Origin: Trachelipus rathkii | Lineage: Eukaryota; Arthropoda; Malacostraca; Isopoda; Trachelipodidae | Length of the DNA stretch: 42,500 nucleotides | Assembly (NCBI GenBank): GCA_015478945.1 | Contig: JABUQX010018377.1 | Location: 95,001-137,500 of the forward strand | Reading direction: 5' to 3' | Shown here: one piece after another, positions 1 to 11,340 of the stretch | How the letters are laid out: every line of letters starts with the position of its first letter | How positions within the stretch are numbered: position 1 is the first letter of the stretch | Notes under the pieces: model-generated | Databases searched by the model: none | Told to the model about the DNA's origin: nothing | What the model saw: the letters and a program-made list of their open reading frames with translations, nothing else | Position numbers and translations under genes: made by a program

Positions 1-364
1 GATTTATATACAAATTTAGAGTAGATAAAAGTAGATGTAAATATTACATGTACGTAAGATAAATTATATAAATAAGATAAATGGCTAGTTTGTAGACGTA
101 GAGTAGAAAAAGTCATATTCATTAAAAATTTAATTAAACAAAAATATTCATATTGTTTTAAAAAAATAAAGTTTATAATACATTTATTATAGCAATATCA
201 AACATTTTATTTTAAAAATTCAAAATTTTAAATTAAATTAAAAGAAAATTATTCAAATTTTTCATATTTTTATTTTTTTTTTTTATTTTATCAATTTTTT
301 CTTTTTTATATAAATTGTAATTATTTAATAAATCATAATAATAATAATCAAATATAATAATTAG
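1..364. other. AT-rich DNA, no gene seen
   Basis: Low-complexity A+T-rich sequence with homopolymer runs and a short run of ATA units near 345. I see no open frame, terminal repeat or RNA signature in it. Confidence 0.6.
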
Positions 365-540
365 AGTGTATTAAGGTGGTTTGGTCATTTGGAAATGATG
401 GATAGTAGTTGATTGGCTAAGAAGTGATAAATAGCTTACATAACTAGCAGAGTTAATCAAATGTTTTAAAAATAAAAGGTAGTGATATGCAACATTTTTA
501 GAGATTGTTACGGATAGAGAAATGGTTGAGAAATAGTAGA
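365..540 (+). pseudogene. LINE C-terminal scrap (RWFGHLE motif)
   Basis: Translating from about 368 gives V-L-R-W-F-G-H-L-E-M-M-D-S, a signature found just after the reverse transcriptase domain of several non-LTR retrotransposons. The same motif (K-W-F-G-H-M-E-S-M-D-D) occurs in the LINE at 36656-37970 on the other strand. The frame stops shortly after and the rest is decayed. I see no RT core here, so this is probably only a truncated 3' end. The family is not assigned. Confidence 0.45.
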
Positions 541-816
541 GAAACTGAAAGACTTAGGCTGTTGTCAAAATTATAAACATACGTAATAGTAGCGTCAGAG
601 TGAGGAGTAGACTAGAGAATGTGTTCTACTATAGAGTTTAGATTGCGAAAGAAACGTGTTATTGTGTTAGAAGGAAAATAAACGAGAAAGATGAATTTAG
701 CCGTAATTAGTAAAAAAAACATAAGCCACACATATTAAGTTCTGGATACTCTATAATAGAGAAACGAGAACAAAGTCGCTAAGCAGATATTCAAGACATC
801 CGAATTTGGGTATATA

Positions 817-1098
817 TTATAGATAGAGACAGCAATAGAGAACGATAGGGTTTGCTATTGTAGCGTTAAAAAAATAAATTTCAGCTAAGAACGGGAGGTG
901 TGATCTTGATTTAAAAAAAATAATGTGGTGCTCTACAAAGTAGGAATTAGAATAAAAACCATGAACGTTGCATAAATTAACAAGGAAAGTGTGTGCCATA
1001 ACATATGGCAATTCTGTACTGGCACCCTCTCTACCGGAGTTTGCAAATTCCAGGTCATCGTTAGTGGTGACGTAAGTAATAGGGCTTTTATGGAACAT
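817..1098 (-). pseudogene. Jockey-like LINE endonuclease N-terminus fragment
   Basis: A 93-residue open frame. Its middle (H-T-F-L-V-N-L-C-N-V-H-G-F, then V-E-H-H, then L-P-F-L-A-E-I) matches the layout of the start of the apurinic-type endonuclease of Jockey-like LINEs. The copy at 11391 reads comparably, with S-V-E-Y-H-L and L-L-L-S-E-T-Q. The catalytic centre (GDFN, SDH) is not in the fragment. It is inferred to be a 5' piece of the LINE family that also occurs at 11340-14278, 20339-20636 and 38534-39545. The match is by eye and the open frame could be fortuitous. Confidence 0.5.
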
Positions 1099-1139
1099 GC
1101 AACCATAATCTACTAAAAAGTTACATTATCAGAAAAGTT

Positions 1140-3220
1140 TTTAAAATTGTTAGAAAGAGAGTGTGTGACCGAGTAGGTTGCTTTTTGGTGAGTAAAAAAT
1201 AAAAAGAACTCTTCATTGCTCTATTTCTATAATATAAGCGAATATTTTACGAAATGTAGTTGAAACCACATCCAGTGCCAATCATATATGTTCATATAAT
1301 CTTATATATATATATATATATATATCCCTATAGAATTGTGCCTAATGATAATTATTATTAATATATTAATATGTTAAATGACTATAATATGATAAATTAA
1401 TTATTTACTATATATACTATGATTAGAGTATATGTATTAATATTAATATAATGATATATGTATTATTTAATGATATTAATAGGTAATAGTTATCTGTAAT
1501 ATATAATGATGTATTCTAGAGTAGTATTATATGATTATAATAGGTCATTAATAAATATAACTGTTGAGTAAGATATAAGTAATTATAATGTTAAGGATTG
1601 TATATGTTCACGATAGGTTAAGTCGTATTTAATGAGTTCCAGAGGGGTATAATGCATTATAAGTGTATCTGTTGAAGTTAGTCTGTTCTGTCGAGGCGAT
1701 TATAGGTCGGGTTACCGGATGAGTATACCACCTGATAGCTCGAGTCATGACTCTGCGATAACATCTAGGATCGTGTAATGATACTGTGCATAGTGTGGAG
1801 ATAAGGCTGAAATGACAACATAGTCTTATACAAACGAAATAAAAACCATAGATATGTTATTGTGGATAAATTATGATTATGAGTGGGTGAGATTTAACGT
1901 TATTGATGTTACAGTAGACGTAGTGTATAAGTTATAGTTATAATATACTTACATATATATAAATAATTATATGTAAGTTATAATTTGTATACTATAATAT
2001 ATACTTATATATAATAACTTAATTTGTATTATTAATTATGAGATTCGTGATTATAATTATTGTATCTATATAGAAGTATCACTATTGTCTCACACTCTAG
2101 GTAAAGGCTAAATTCTTCGGCTTCCTTATAATTTTCCTCAAACTAGTCTTAAATTTCTAGTTGGACTAGCATTTTCTTCCTTCTTGCCCAGAAACTTTTG
2201 ATCCTAGAGCATTCTAGAAAAACATTTCTCGGTGCAATAATTTTCACTGCTAATCGGTGAGTTTTAACCCAAGGTAGGGGTTTCACTCTTTCAGTGAGAC
2301 CAGTATCTTCTTCCATTTGGACTCGAAACTCGTTCTCCAGTGCTCCTCAGAAAATTGTGTAAGCCATAAGATTCTAATGATTGTCCAGGAGTTCTGCAAG
2401 CATAAAAATGGACGGGTTGCTAGCCCTGTTGCACTATGCGAAGCAAAGAAAAGTCTTCATATGTTCCGACTGTCGCTAATATCCATTCTTCTTATATTAG
2501 ACAAATCAATACTCCACTAGATCCTACAGATACGTATTCATGTAAATGTAATTTGTAAATATTATGTCAATATATGCCGTCAACCCTTGACCGACAGTGC
2601 TTGGAAAAAATAATTTTTATTTTCAATCTATTTATAGCTAAATAATAAACTCAAAATATATATGGAAATTACCTAAATTCAAATTTTCCAACGGCTGTTT
2701 TCGAAAGAAAGTCACGCCTTCATTTGCCTACGTCGAAATGTAGAAACGTTGTGATTGGTTCATAACAAACAAATTTCTAAATTCCTTTTTAATTGGCATT
2801 CTCCTCTTTATGACATTTTTCGAACATAAAGTAATTAAATAATTTTTATAAAAAATAGTAGGCATTTTCCTTCAGTTTTTTTTCCTTTACCACAATAAAC
2901 ACTAAAACACTAGAAATATTTGGGATAATAGAAATAAACTTTTGCTACGTAAGAAACCATATTAAGTTTGTTTTACCTTTTTGCGACATCTTTTTCCGCG
3001 AAAGGTACAGTGTACGCGCACACACAAGATGTTCCGAAAATTATCATATTGGATTGAAGTACTTTAATTTTAATTATATTTATACTATGGTTATAACGAG
3101 ATTCGACAAAACGAAAACGCTCTAATATTTTTATGTAAACAAACCGAATGTAAACAAACCCATTTTTAATTTTTGTATTTGCCAGTTTCGTCTCTTTATT
3201 TATTAATTGTTTGAAACATT
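1140..3220. other. Unassigned AT-rich region
   Basis: No convincing gene. There is a short (AT)n at about 1303-1325. A small inverted repeat pairs ACTTACATATA with TATATGTAAGT (about 1948-1979). A higher-complexity stretch at 2090-2570 contains a 67-residue open frame (2317-2520) with no recognisable domain. A short direct duplication of ATGTAAACAAACC occurs near 3134-3162. The region at 1600-1900 is less AT-rich but I could not match it to any family. Confidence 0.5.
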
Positions 3221-3229
3221 AGAAATAAA

Positions 3230-4150
3230 GAGACAGTAATAACCCACATGGGCCTATTGAGACTGTCCCAGTCAAGCTAATTGAACCAATCACCAAACAT
3301 GGTCATGCAAATCCACAAAGCACCCTAGGGCTTGTCAATAACTTACATAGTATACACAGTCTACAACTTAAAGAAAAACACTCCAGCTAAAGTACATGCT
3401 AACCACACTACAAGCTTTTATATTTTTGTTATAGTCATAACATGCAGTTTAGCTTTAATAACTACTATACCTAAAAACCTACCGAATTGACTAGTCAAAG
3501 TATACTATATGATACCCAAACCATCCATATACCTATCCAATCCTTTCTTAAATGATGCAGTCTATTCATACTCAATAACCTCTTGTGGTAAACCATTCCA
3601 AAAATTAACAACCCTATTACTGAATGAATGCTTTCTTATATCAAGATGGCATGATTTTTAAATTTTCTGACTGTGCCCCCTGGTCTCCTGTCCGTGGTCT
3701 ACTATGAAGAATTTATTGGTCTCTGTATTATCAACAGATATAAATATTTTGTCAACTTGTATAATATCCCTTCTGATAAATCGCCTTTCTACAAAAAAAC
3801 ATTCCTGCTCCTTCAGCCTCTCTTCATAGCTTTAACCCTCAAACCCAGAAATCATCCTTGTTGCTCTATGTTATACTCTCTCTAGCATATCTATGTCTTT
3901 CCTTAAGTAAAGGACCCATACTTGTGCATAATAATTTAATACTGGCCTAACATAGTTATTATACAGTTTACTTATAACTTTCTTGCTCTTGTAAACAAAC
4001 ATTACAATTTATTATACCTAGCATCTTATTAGCTTTATTCTTTGCTTCCAAATACTGATTAGCTACTTTCAAATTACTGCTTATAATCATACCTAAATCT
4101 TTTTCTTGGTCCACAGGCTCTAACCAATTCCTATTCATATGGTAGTTAAA
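3230..4150 (-). pseudogene. CR1-type LINE, 3' end of RT and C-terminal domain
   Basis: Minus-strand reading from about 4140 gives Q-E-K-D-L-G-M-I-I, then K-A-N-K-M-L-G-I-I, Y-V-R-P-V-L-N-Y, R-A-T-R-M-I, Y-E-E-R-L, R-R-D-I-I-Q-V, a T-R-G-H segment, and F-S-N-R-V-V-N-F-W-N with L-P-Q-E-V near 3590. This is the characteristic order of the CR1-clade region downstream of the YADD motif. Several stops and frame changes show it is dead. The RT catalytic core is missing, as expected for a 5'-truncated LINE. The CR1 pieces at 10401-10656 and 15448-15910 carry the complementary, more upstream part of a similar protein. Confidence 0.75.
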
Positions 4151-4289
4151 ACTTTGGTAATTGTTTAGAATGGCATAATCTGAGGGAATATTATTTTTTT
4201 TTTTTATATAATCGTTATTTTTTTAATACCTTTCCTCTTTATTTAAAACGCTTGGCAACTGTTTTTCACATGTAAATAAATTCCAGTAT

Positions 4290-4400
4290 TCAATTTTTAT
4301 GATAATTTAAGTTTTGGTTATAATAAGTTTTATTAAGTAGCTATAGCTACATATTAAATTTGTGTATACTTCACCAAACATTTCGTAACCTTACCGATTT
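4290..4400 (+). repeat. Imperfect direct repeat, left copy
   Basis: Sequence around TTTGTGTATACTTCACCAAAC recurs at 5467-5565 as TCTGTGTATACTTTACCAAAC. Both copies are preceded by similar TTAAGTTT and TAAGTTTT blocks. The two copies flank the transposon at 4434-5407. Confidence 0.6.
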
Positions 4401-4433
4401 TTGATTTTTTTAAAAAGTTAATACATCATATTT

Positions 4434-5407
4434 AGCGTCGGGTGGGGTGACTCGGACCACCGTAGGCATAACTTGGTCTCCCGACTCTCCCCTAATGCAC
4501 TTTTTGGAATTTTTTGAAAATCAAGGCCCTATAGTCGGTCATAAGCACACAAAAAAATAATAATGTAATTCTAATAATAGTTTTATTAAAGTTTGAATAA
4601 CGCTCAGTCACCCCGACCTTGGAGGGGTGAAGCGGACCACCATTGAGGGGTGAATCGAACCATCTGTTTAAATTCCTCTTTTACGTATAAATTCAATTTT
4701 ATATTTTAATTTTTACTTAATATAATAATTATTTATCATATTAAAATTCGTAATAAGTAATAAAAATGTCAATAATGATAAATAAAATAAGAATAAAAAT
4801 AAGGTGGTCCGATTCACCCCTCTCCGCTCAAAAATTTTGACACTTTTTTGAATTTGTTTTTATTAAAATTTCATTTTTTTTTTTAAAATTTTCACTTAAT
4901 ATAAGTAACTTTTTATTATATTTAAATTAATTATACATAATAAAAATGTCAATAATAATACGTAAAATACGAAAAACAATGGTGGTCCGAGTCACCCCTC
5001 CATCAATTTTTACAGCCGGGTGAATCTGACCAAGTTAGGCCCCGTGATTTTGCCACTAATACTGTTTGGATCAAAAATTTACTTTGCCAGTTTAAAGCTA
5101 ACATACTCAAGTGTATCCACTGAAAAAATAATTAAAATCCATCCACAATTTTTCATTTTATAACGAAGTTAAAAAAACTCACATTTTTCAAAAGTGAAAT
5201 TCTATTGAAGGACATTTTGTACCCTAATTTCTAACATTTTTTAAAAATATAAAAACTTTCTAGAATTAAAGATGATCTAAATAAAACTTGTAGTACTACC
5301 GTGTGGCTATTAAATGAGTTAATTTTTTATTATTATTTTTTATTTTATTTAGAGTGGACCGAATCACCCCTCCTAAAGAGGCGGGCACGGTCACCCCGCC
5401 CGACGCT
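4434..5407. mobile_element. DNA transposon without coding capacity (AGCGTCGGG termini)
   Basis: The left end reads AGCGTCGGGTGGGGTGACTC and the right end, reverse-complemented, reads AGCGTCGGGCGGGGTGACCG, giving terminal inverted repeats of about 18 bp with one or two mismatches. The motif GGGGTGA-N-(T/G)CGGACCACC recurs inside at about 4625, 4655, 4803, 4981, 5020 and 5354, in both orientations, like subterminal transposase-binding sites. There is no coding capacity, so the element would depend on a transposase supplied elsewhere. Target duplication is unclear (TTT on the left, ATA on the right), so the superfamily is not assigned. Confidence 0.65.
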
Positions 5408-5466
5408 ATAGCAATTTTGTAAGCAATGTCTTGATATTTTTCAAATATACCCTTTATTTTTTATTT

Positions 5467-5565
5467 TGAAATTCTGTTTATGAATTTTTAAGTTTAGGTT
5501 ATATTAAGTTTTGTTAATCAGACAAAGTAAATCTGTGTATACTTTACCAAACTTATAATCCCTTA
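5467..5565 (+). repeat. Imperfect direct repeat, right copy
   Basis: Partner of the repeat at 4290-4400, on the other side of the AGCGTCGGG transposon. It could be a tandem duplication that was later interrupted, or part of an older element. The region between 5408 and 5570 holds nothing else recognisable. Confidence 0.6.
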
Positions 5566-5570
5566 CAGGT

Positions 5571-5892
<322 letters not shown>

Positions 5893-6071
5893 TAGTGATG
5901 CACCGATACCATGGTATCGGTATCGGTATCGGTGGTATCGGTCGATTTTTGAGGTATCGGTATCGGTATCGGGAATTTTGAGAGGAGTAGTATCGGTATC
6001 GGTATCGGTATCGGTAAAATTTTGCCGATACCCTTAACCGATACCACACATTTTGCGTCTTTAAATTGATT

Positions 6072-6222
<151 letters not shown>

Positions 6223-6447
6223 GTACCATGTCCCGCATTGCTGCAGAGTGGTGTTGGTAGTTGAAAGGTTTTGAGCTTATCAACACTATTCACGAAAAGC
6301 AAGCTTTGATAGAAGGGGGTTTTCAGCCCCTTGCTATCAGTCAAAGAATTTAAAAATTTTCTTCAATGACTCGATGACTTTGAGAAACGAGCTTTAACCG
6401 TTCTAGAAATTAAAGTTTCGAATTTCTTCTTCTTTTTCTAATTTTGC

Positions 6448-6601
<154 letters not shown>

Positions 6602-6647
6602 CAATTTGTCTGATAATTTCCGTATCTATCTAACCTACTGTATGTTA

Positions 6648-7112
6648 ATATAGGCATTTTCATTTTTGCATTTGTGCTTACGAAACGTAAGAAATGCTCG
6701 AATTTGCGTTCGTTTTTGTTAAACTTAGCGCAAAATCGTAAGAAATGCTTACCACACATAAGGAATTTCCGTAATTCTATAAAGTTGCTATTTCCTGTGA
6801 TTGCTGAATTTACCACGTTCTTACGAAAATGTGCAAACAAAAAAATGACGGCGTGGTAGGGCCTACCACGCCGTCATTTTTTTGAAGTAATGAATATATT
6901 TCATTCAATAAAATCGGCTTTAAATCTAATTTCTTCCAAATCGCTAAACTCCATCACAATTGTTGATCAATTTTTTGCAATATAAACCATTTTTTATTTA
7001 TTTCTGTTTATCCGAAATCAACGGGCTCCATCACAGCATCTAATTCCAATTGCTTGAAAAACAAAAGTAAACCTCATAAGAAATCGTGTTCGTTTTTGCA
7101 CGAAATTCAGGC
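6648..7112 (+). repeat. Left arm of a long inverted repeat
   Basis: Pairs with 8069-8515 in reverse complement. Shared landmarks in order are CGTTTTTG, GTAAGAAATGCT, AAGGAATTTCC, GTTGCTATTTCC, CGTTCTTACGA, GGCGTGGTAGG, TTTAAATCTAATTTCTTC, ACTCCATCACAA and GAAATTCA. Identity is roughly 70-75% by eye, so the pair is old. The arms enclose a Penelope-like remnant. Both contain repeated TAAGAAATGCT modules, and a further module lies at 8028-8060. Confidence 0.75.
6838..6884. repeat. Perfect 47-bp palindrome
   Basis: 23-bp arms (6838-6860 and 6862-6884) around a single G at 6861; the core is GGCGTGGTAGG-G-CCTACCACGCC. The corresponding place in the right arm (8303-8335) has only one half of it. 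It could fold as a cruciform or an RNA hairpin. Confidence 0.95.
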
Positions 7113-7125
7113 AATTAGTTCAGGC

Positions 7126-7760
7126 AATCAGGAGTGCCAAAGGAATCCTATGGATGTTAAGTGTAGGTTTAAGTGTTTTTATATATAAAAATTCCAAAAT
7201 TTTAAGTTCTTCATCTGTAGAAGCATTTAGAAAAATGGAGAATTTTTGAAGAGGTATAAGGTATTGAGGTCATAGTGATCTCTGACAGCTAAATTCTCTG
7301 GTTGAGAGATGGAGAGATTAGTTCGAAAGGAAATGTCCATGTCTTTGAAGGCTCGCATCTTTAGTTATTGAAAAGTTTGACCTACATAGTCGATGTTACA
7401 GTCGACACATTTATATTTGTAAACGATTTGTGACCTCAAGTTCATGGAGATGCTTTCTTCAATCTTAAAGAAACTGCCAATTGAGCTGTTGTTAATAAAA
7501 GATATAAGAAACTTGCATTGTGGAAAGTTTTTGTTTAAAATGTTTTAATCTGAAAGGGAAGAACATTGGAAAGGGGTCCAATGCAGTGAAGCCGAGCATA
7601 AACAGGAAGTTTAGGAACATCATATGCTATAGTTTTAGGGCGATAAGTGTTATCGAGAAACGAGTAAACAAGTTTATCAAAAATGTTAGAGGGATAAAGG
7701 ATAAAGCTAGAAAATTTACGAAGAAAGGTGATTTCTTCATGGAAAAACTTTCAATCAGAA
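7126..7760 (-). pseudogene. Penelope-like element remnant, RT end and GIY-YIG endonuclease
   Basis: Minus-strand reading gives a chain typical of the Penelope C-terminus. First comes I-G-S-F-F-K-I-E-E-S, corresponding to the 'IGSLFKFKD' segment. Then I-V-Y-K-Y-K-C-V-D-C-N-I-D-Y-V-G-Q-T (about 7375-7425), the GIY-YIG nuclease start with its Cys pair. Then L-A-V-R-D-H (7277-7303), and finally N-I-H-R-I-P-L-A-L near 7130. Stops and frame changes occur throughout. The plus-strand 96-residue frame at 7520-7810 is its shadow. The remnant sits between the inverted arms 6648-7112 and 8069-8515, which may be the element's own terminal repeats, since inverted terminal repeats are known in this class. 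Confidence 0.65.
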
Positions 7761-8068
7761 CAAATAACAAAGGCTTGTGTATGCGGGACCTTAGACCCGC
7801 AATTTTATGATTAAAGGAGATAGAAATAAAGAAATTAGTCCCAAGTAATGTATTAGTGGGATTGCGATAAATAAATTAGCAAGCCTACAAGTAGCTTACT
7901 TAAGGACTAATTTCTTCAATTACTCTTCCTCTCCTTTAATCGTAATTGCTACTATCTGAGCGTTTACGATAGAATGAATTTTAGTATTTCCTTTGCTTTT
8001 AATTTAGACCGTTTTTCGTTTTGTCATTTGTGCTTATAAGCTCGATAAGAAATGCTCACCCAGTTTTA
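7761..8068. other. No gene; spacer between PLE remnant and right arm
   Basis: Mostly unremarkable sequence. At 8028-8060 it carries another copy of the GTGCTTA...TAAGAAATGCTC module that opens the left arm, here in the same orientation as the left arm. Confidence 0.5.
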
Positions 8069-8511
8069 GCATGAATTTCCTGTTTAAAACGACCGCGATT
8101 TCTTGCTAGGCTTACTTTTGTTTTTAAACAATTGGAATCAGCTATTGTGATGGAGTACGTGGTTTTGGAATAAGCAGAAATAAAAAATAACAAATGGTTT
8201 ATATTACAGATAATTGATCAACTATTTGTGATGGAGTTTATCATTTGAAGAAATTAGATTTAAAACTGATTATATTGAATGGAAAATTCATCAATTCAGA
8301 CGAGGCCTACCACGCCGCCATCTTGTTTGTTTACATTTTCTCGTAAGAACGTGCATTCGGCTAGCAAGGGAAATAGCAACCTTACAGGAGTGAGGAAATT
8401 CCTTACGTCTGGAAAGCATTTCTTACTGCGGTAAGTTTTGGCAAAAACGAGCATGAAAGCGAAGAGCATTTCTTCGTTTACCGTAAGCGGAGCAATATAA
8501 AAACGAAAACG

Positions 8512-8515
<4 letters not shown>
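8069..8515 (-). repeat. Right arm of a long inverted repeat
   Basis: Reverse complement of the left arm at 6648-7112 (landmarks listed there). The outer edge runs into (AT)n at 8516, just as the left arm is bordered by (AT)n at 6452-6599. Confidence 0.75.

Positions 8516-8601
<86 letters not shown>
8516..8601. repeat. (AT)n microsatellite
   Basis: About 86 bp of AT, interrupted once by TGCT at 8551-8554. Confidence 0.95.
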
Positions 8602-8602
<1 letters not shown>

Positions 8603-8633
8603 CATAATAACTAACTATATCTTACCTATATAT

Positions 8634-8677
8634 ATAATATTATTATTATTATTGTGTGTGTATGTGTGTGTTCTTTA

Positions 8678-8751
<74 letters not shown>

Positions 8752-8790
8752 TTATTTTTATTATTATTATTATTATTTCTTTATTATTTA
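8634..8790. repeat. (TTA)n with (GT)n interruption
   Basis: (TTA)n array with a GTGTGTGTATGTGTGTG block at 8653-8670 and some TTTTTA variants towards the end. Translations are homopolymeric and not genes. Confidence 0.95.
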
Positions 8791-8960
8791 CATTATGATT
8801 GCTATTATCAATATTATTTATGTTATTATTAGTTTTTATATTACTGATTATATTAGCATTTTTTATTATTCTTTTTATTCTTTATTGTCTTCTTTATTGT
8901 TCATATTTTAGTTTTTAATCTGTTATTTTTAATTTTCACTTATAAATTATAGTTTTAATA

Positions 8961-9013
8961 TGCTTTATAGACCTGATGATGACACTGGTGGTGTCGAAAC
9001 GTTGTCTTATAAT
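8961..9013 (+). ncRNA. Hammerhead-ribozyme-like motif
   Basis: The core box CTGATGA (8973-8979) is followed by a 5-bp hairpin GACAC/GTGTC (8981-8985 with 8991-8995, loop TGGTG). Then comes GAAA (8996-8999), a minimal stem III C-GTT-G (9000-9004), and the cleavage-type triplet GTC (9004-9006). A weak stem I could form from TTATA (8965-8969) and TATAA (9008-9012). Short stem-III hammerheads of this type are known from Penelope-like elements. Against it: one extra T at 8980 before stem II, and unpaired bases next to the core, so activity is uncertain. No PLE coding sequence is directly adjacent; the PLE remnant 1.2 kb away is on the other strand. Confidence 0.4.
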
Positions 9014-9082
9014 AAATGTTCAGATATGCATTGGTCTTAATTTTCATTCTGCGTTTGAGGTTTCCTAGAAACAGAAGTTTCA

Positions 9083-9084
<2 letters not shown>

Positions 9085-9133
<49 letters not shown>

Positions 9134-9150
9134 ATATATATATAAAAATA

Positions 9151-9206
<56 letters not shown>
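9085..9206. repeat. (AT)n microsatellite, interrupted
   Basis: AT array with irregular bases at 9132-9152. It lies about 20 bp inside the TATCGG array of the hAT-like right end. Confidence 0.95.
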
Positions 9207-9209
<3 letters not shown>

Positions 9210-9350
9210 GCCATATAGGGATAAAAGTATCGGTATCGGTATCGGGTATCGGCAAAAATTTTGGTATCGGTATCGGTATCGGCAATGAAAAAATAGTGAG
9301 TACTTGTATCGGTATCGGTATCGGCCTCAAATTTTGGTATCGGTGCAACA

Positions 9351-10251
<901 letters not shown>

Positions 10252-10267
10252 CATAATAAAACACAAA

Positions 10268-10344
10268 CATGTAACATATATATAACAGATTTATATATAT
10301 TTATATATATATATATTTAACATATAAATATATATATATATATA

Positions 10345-10398
<54 letters not shown>
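10268..10398. repeat. (AT)n then (TC)n
   Basis: TA-rich units to 10347, then (TC)n to 10398. The (TC)n begins within the coding sequence of the CR1 remnant to its right, so the CR1 RT protein runs straight into an Arg-Glu repeat on the minus strand. Confidence 0.95.
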
Positions 10399-10400
<2 letters not shown>

Positions 10401-10401
<1 letters not shown>

Positions 10402-10655
10402 CCATGCTGGGAGTCACAATATCTTGTTATCTTCCAAATATTTCTCTATATGACCTTTTCAGTAACTTTTCAAAACTTTTACAACCAGAAATGTTAAGCT
10501 AACTGGCCTATAATTTCTTCCTTACTTGCTTTCTTATAAATAGGCACAACATATGCTGTTTTCCAGTCCTTTGGTATCTCACCAAATGTTATAGATTACT
10601 TAAAAATCAAAAACTGTGCCTTTGCAATGCTGGTACTACCCTCCTTTAGAATTCT

Positions 10656-10656
<1 letters not shown>
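10401..10656 (-). pseudogene. CR1-type LINE, RT N-terminal half (downstream part)
   Basis: Minus-strand reading from 10656 gives G-R-I-L-K-E-G, S-I-A-K-A-Q, G-E-I-P-K-D-W-K-T-A-Y-V-V-P-I-Y-K-K, then with a frame change N-Y-R-P-V-S-L-T, then S-Q-H-G at about 10407. These are RT blocks 0-2a of the CR1 clade. The preceding part of the protein, ending G-P-D-G-K-Y, is found at 15448-15910. The two halves join in register around the hAT element at 10801-15447, which split this LINE. The 3' continuation is lost in the (TC)n/(AT)n arrays. One stop and one frameshift are visible. Confidence 0.8.
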
Positions 10657-10800
<144 letters not shown>

Positions 10801-10974
10801 TAGGGATGTACCAATAGTATCAGTATCGGTATCGGTATCGGCAGTATCGACCATTTTTCTGGGTATCGGTATCGGTTAATATGGCCGATACTTGGCCGAT
10901 ACTTCTTACTTTTTGGATGAAAATTGTGAGAAACTTTTAGATTCAATAATAAATATAGTTTCGATATATATATA

Positions 10975-11340
10975 GGTAGTACTATTTTATGTTGTTTTTT
11001 TTCCTCGACTTCTTTTTAACTTAGATTTTTAGCGTTTCTCCAGCTTGGGTTTTAGCGTAACATTTATCTATTTGGATAGCCATTATTATAATTTATACAG
11101 ATTTAGCTTCCACTTTTTTAGTTGATCAATAGTATTTTTTTTTTTTTTTTTTTTTTTACGCAATTTCGTGAGTGTGTGTGAGTGCGCGAGTGTTTTTAAA
11201 CTTTCTGGATTATTCATATTTTAGATATTTACTGTAAATAGAGTTTTAGCGTTTTTAAAATTTCAGGTTTTAAATTTAGGTTTTAGCGTACGAATAATTT
11301 TCCTCATTTCTCCTTTGGTTTTTGTCTGTTTGTTTCTGCC
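10975..11340 (+). other. Probable LINE 5' region with repeated GTTTTAGCGT
   Basis: Four copies of (G/T)TTTTAGCGT lie at about 11025, 11049, 11243 and 11279, with a poly-T run (11130-11157) and a GAGTGTGTGTGAGTGCGCGAG stretch. It precedes the LINE endonuclease and is probably its untranslated leader or promoter. The exact border with the hAT is not visible. Confidence 0.45.

Noticed and set aside
817..1098. Possible host gene exon on the minus strand
   Set aside because: The pattern matches the Jockey-like endonuclease start better than any host protein I know; no splice context was seen.
2317..2520. 67-residue plus-strand ORF
   Set aside because: No domain, no upstream or downstream signals, and of a length expected by chance in this window.
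5909..6017. Regularly spaced GTATCGG repeats as a CRISPR-like or satellite array
   Set aside because: Units are hexamers without unique spacers and occur just inside hAT termini, so subterminal transposon repeats explain them.
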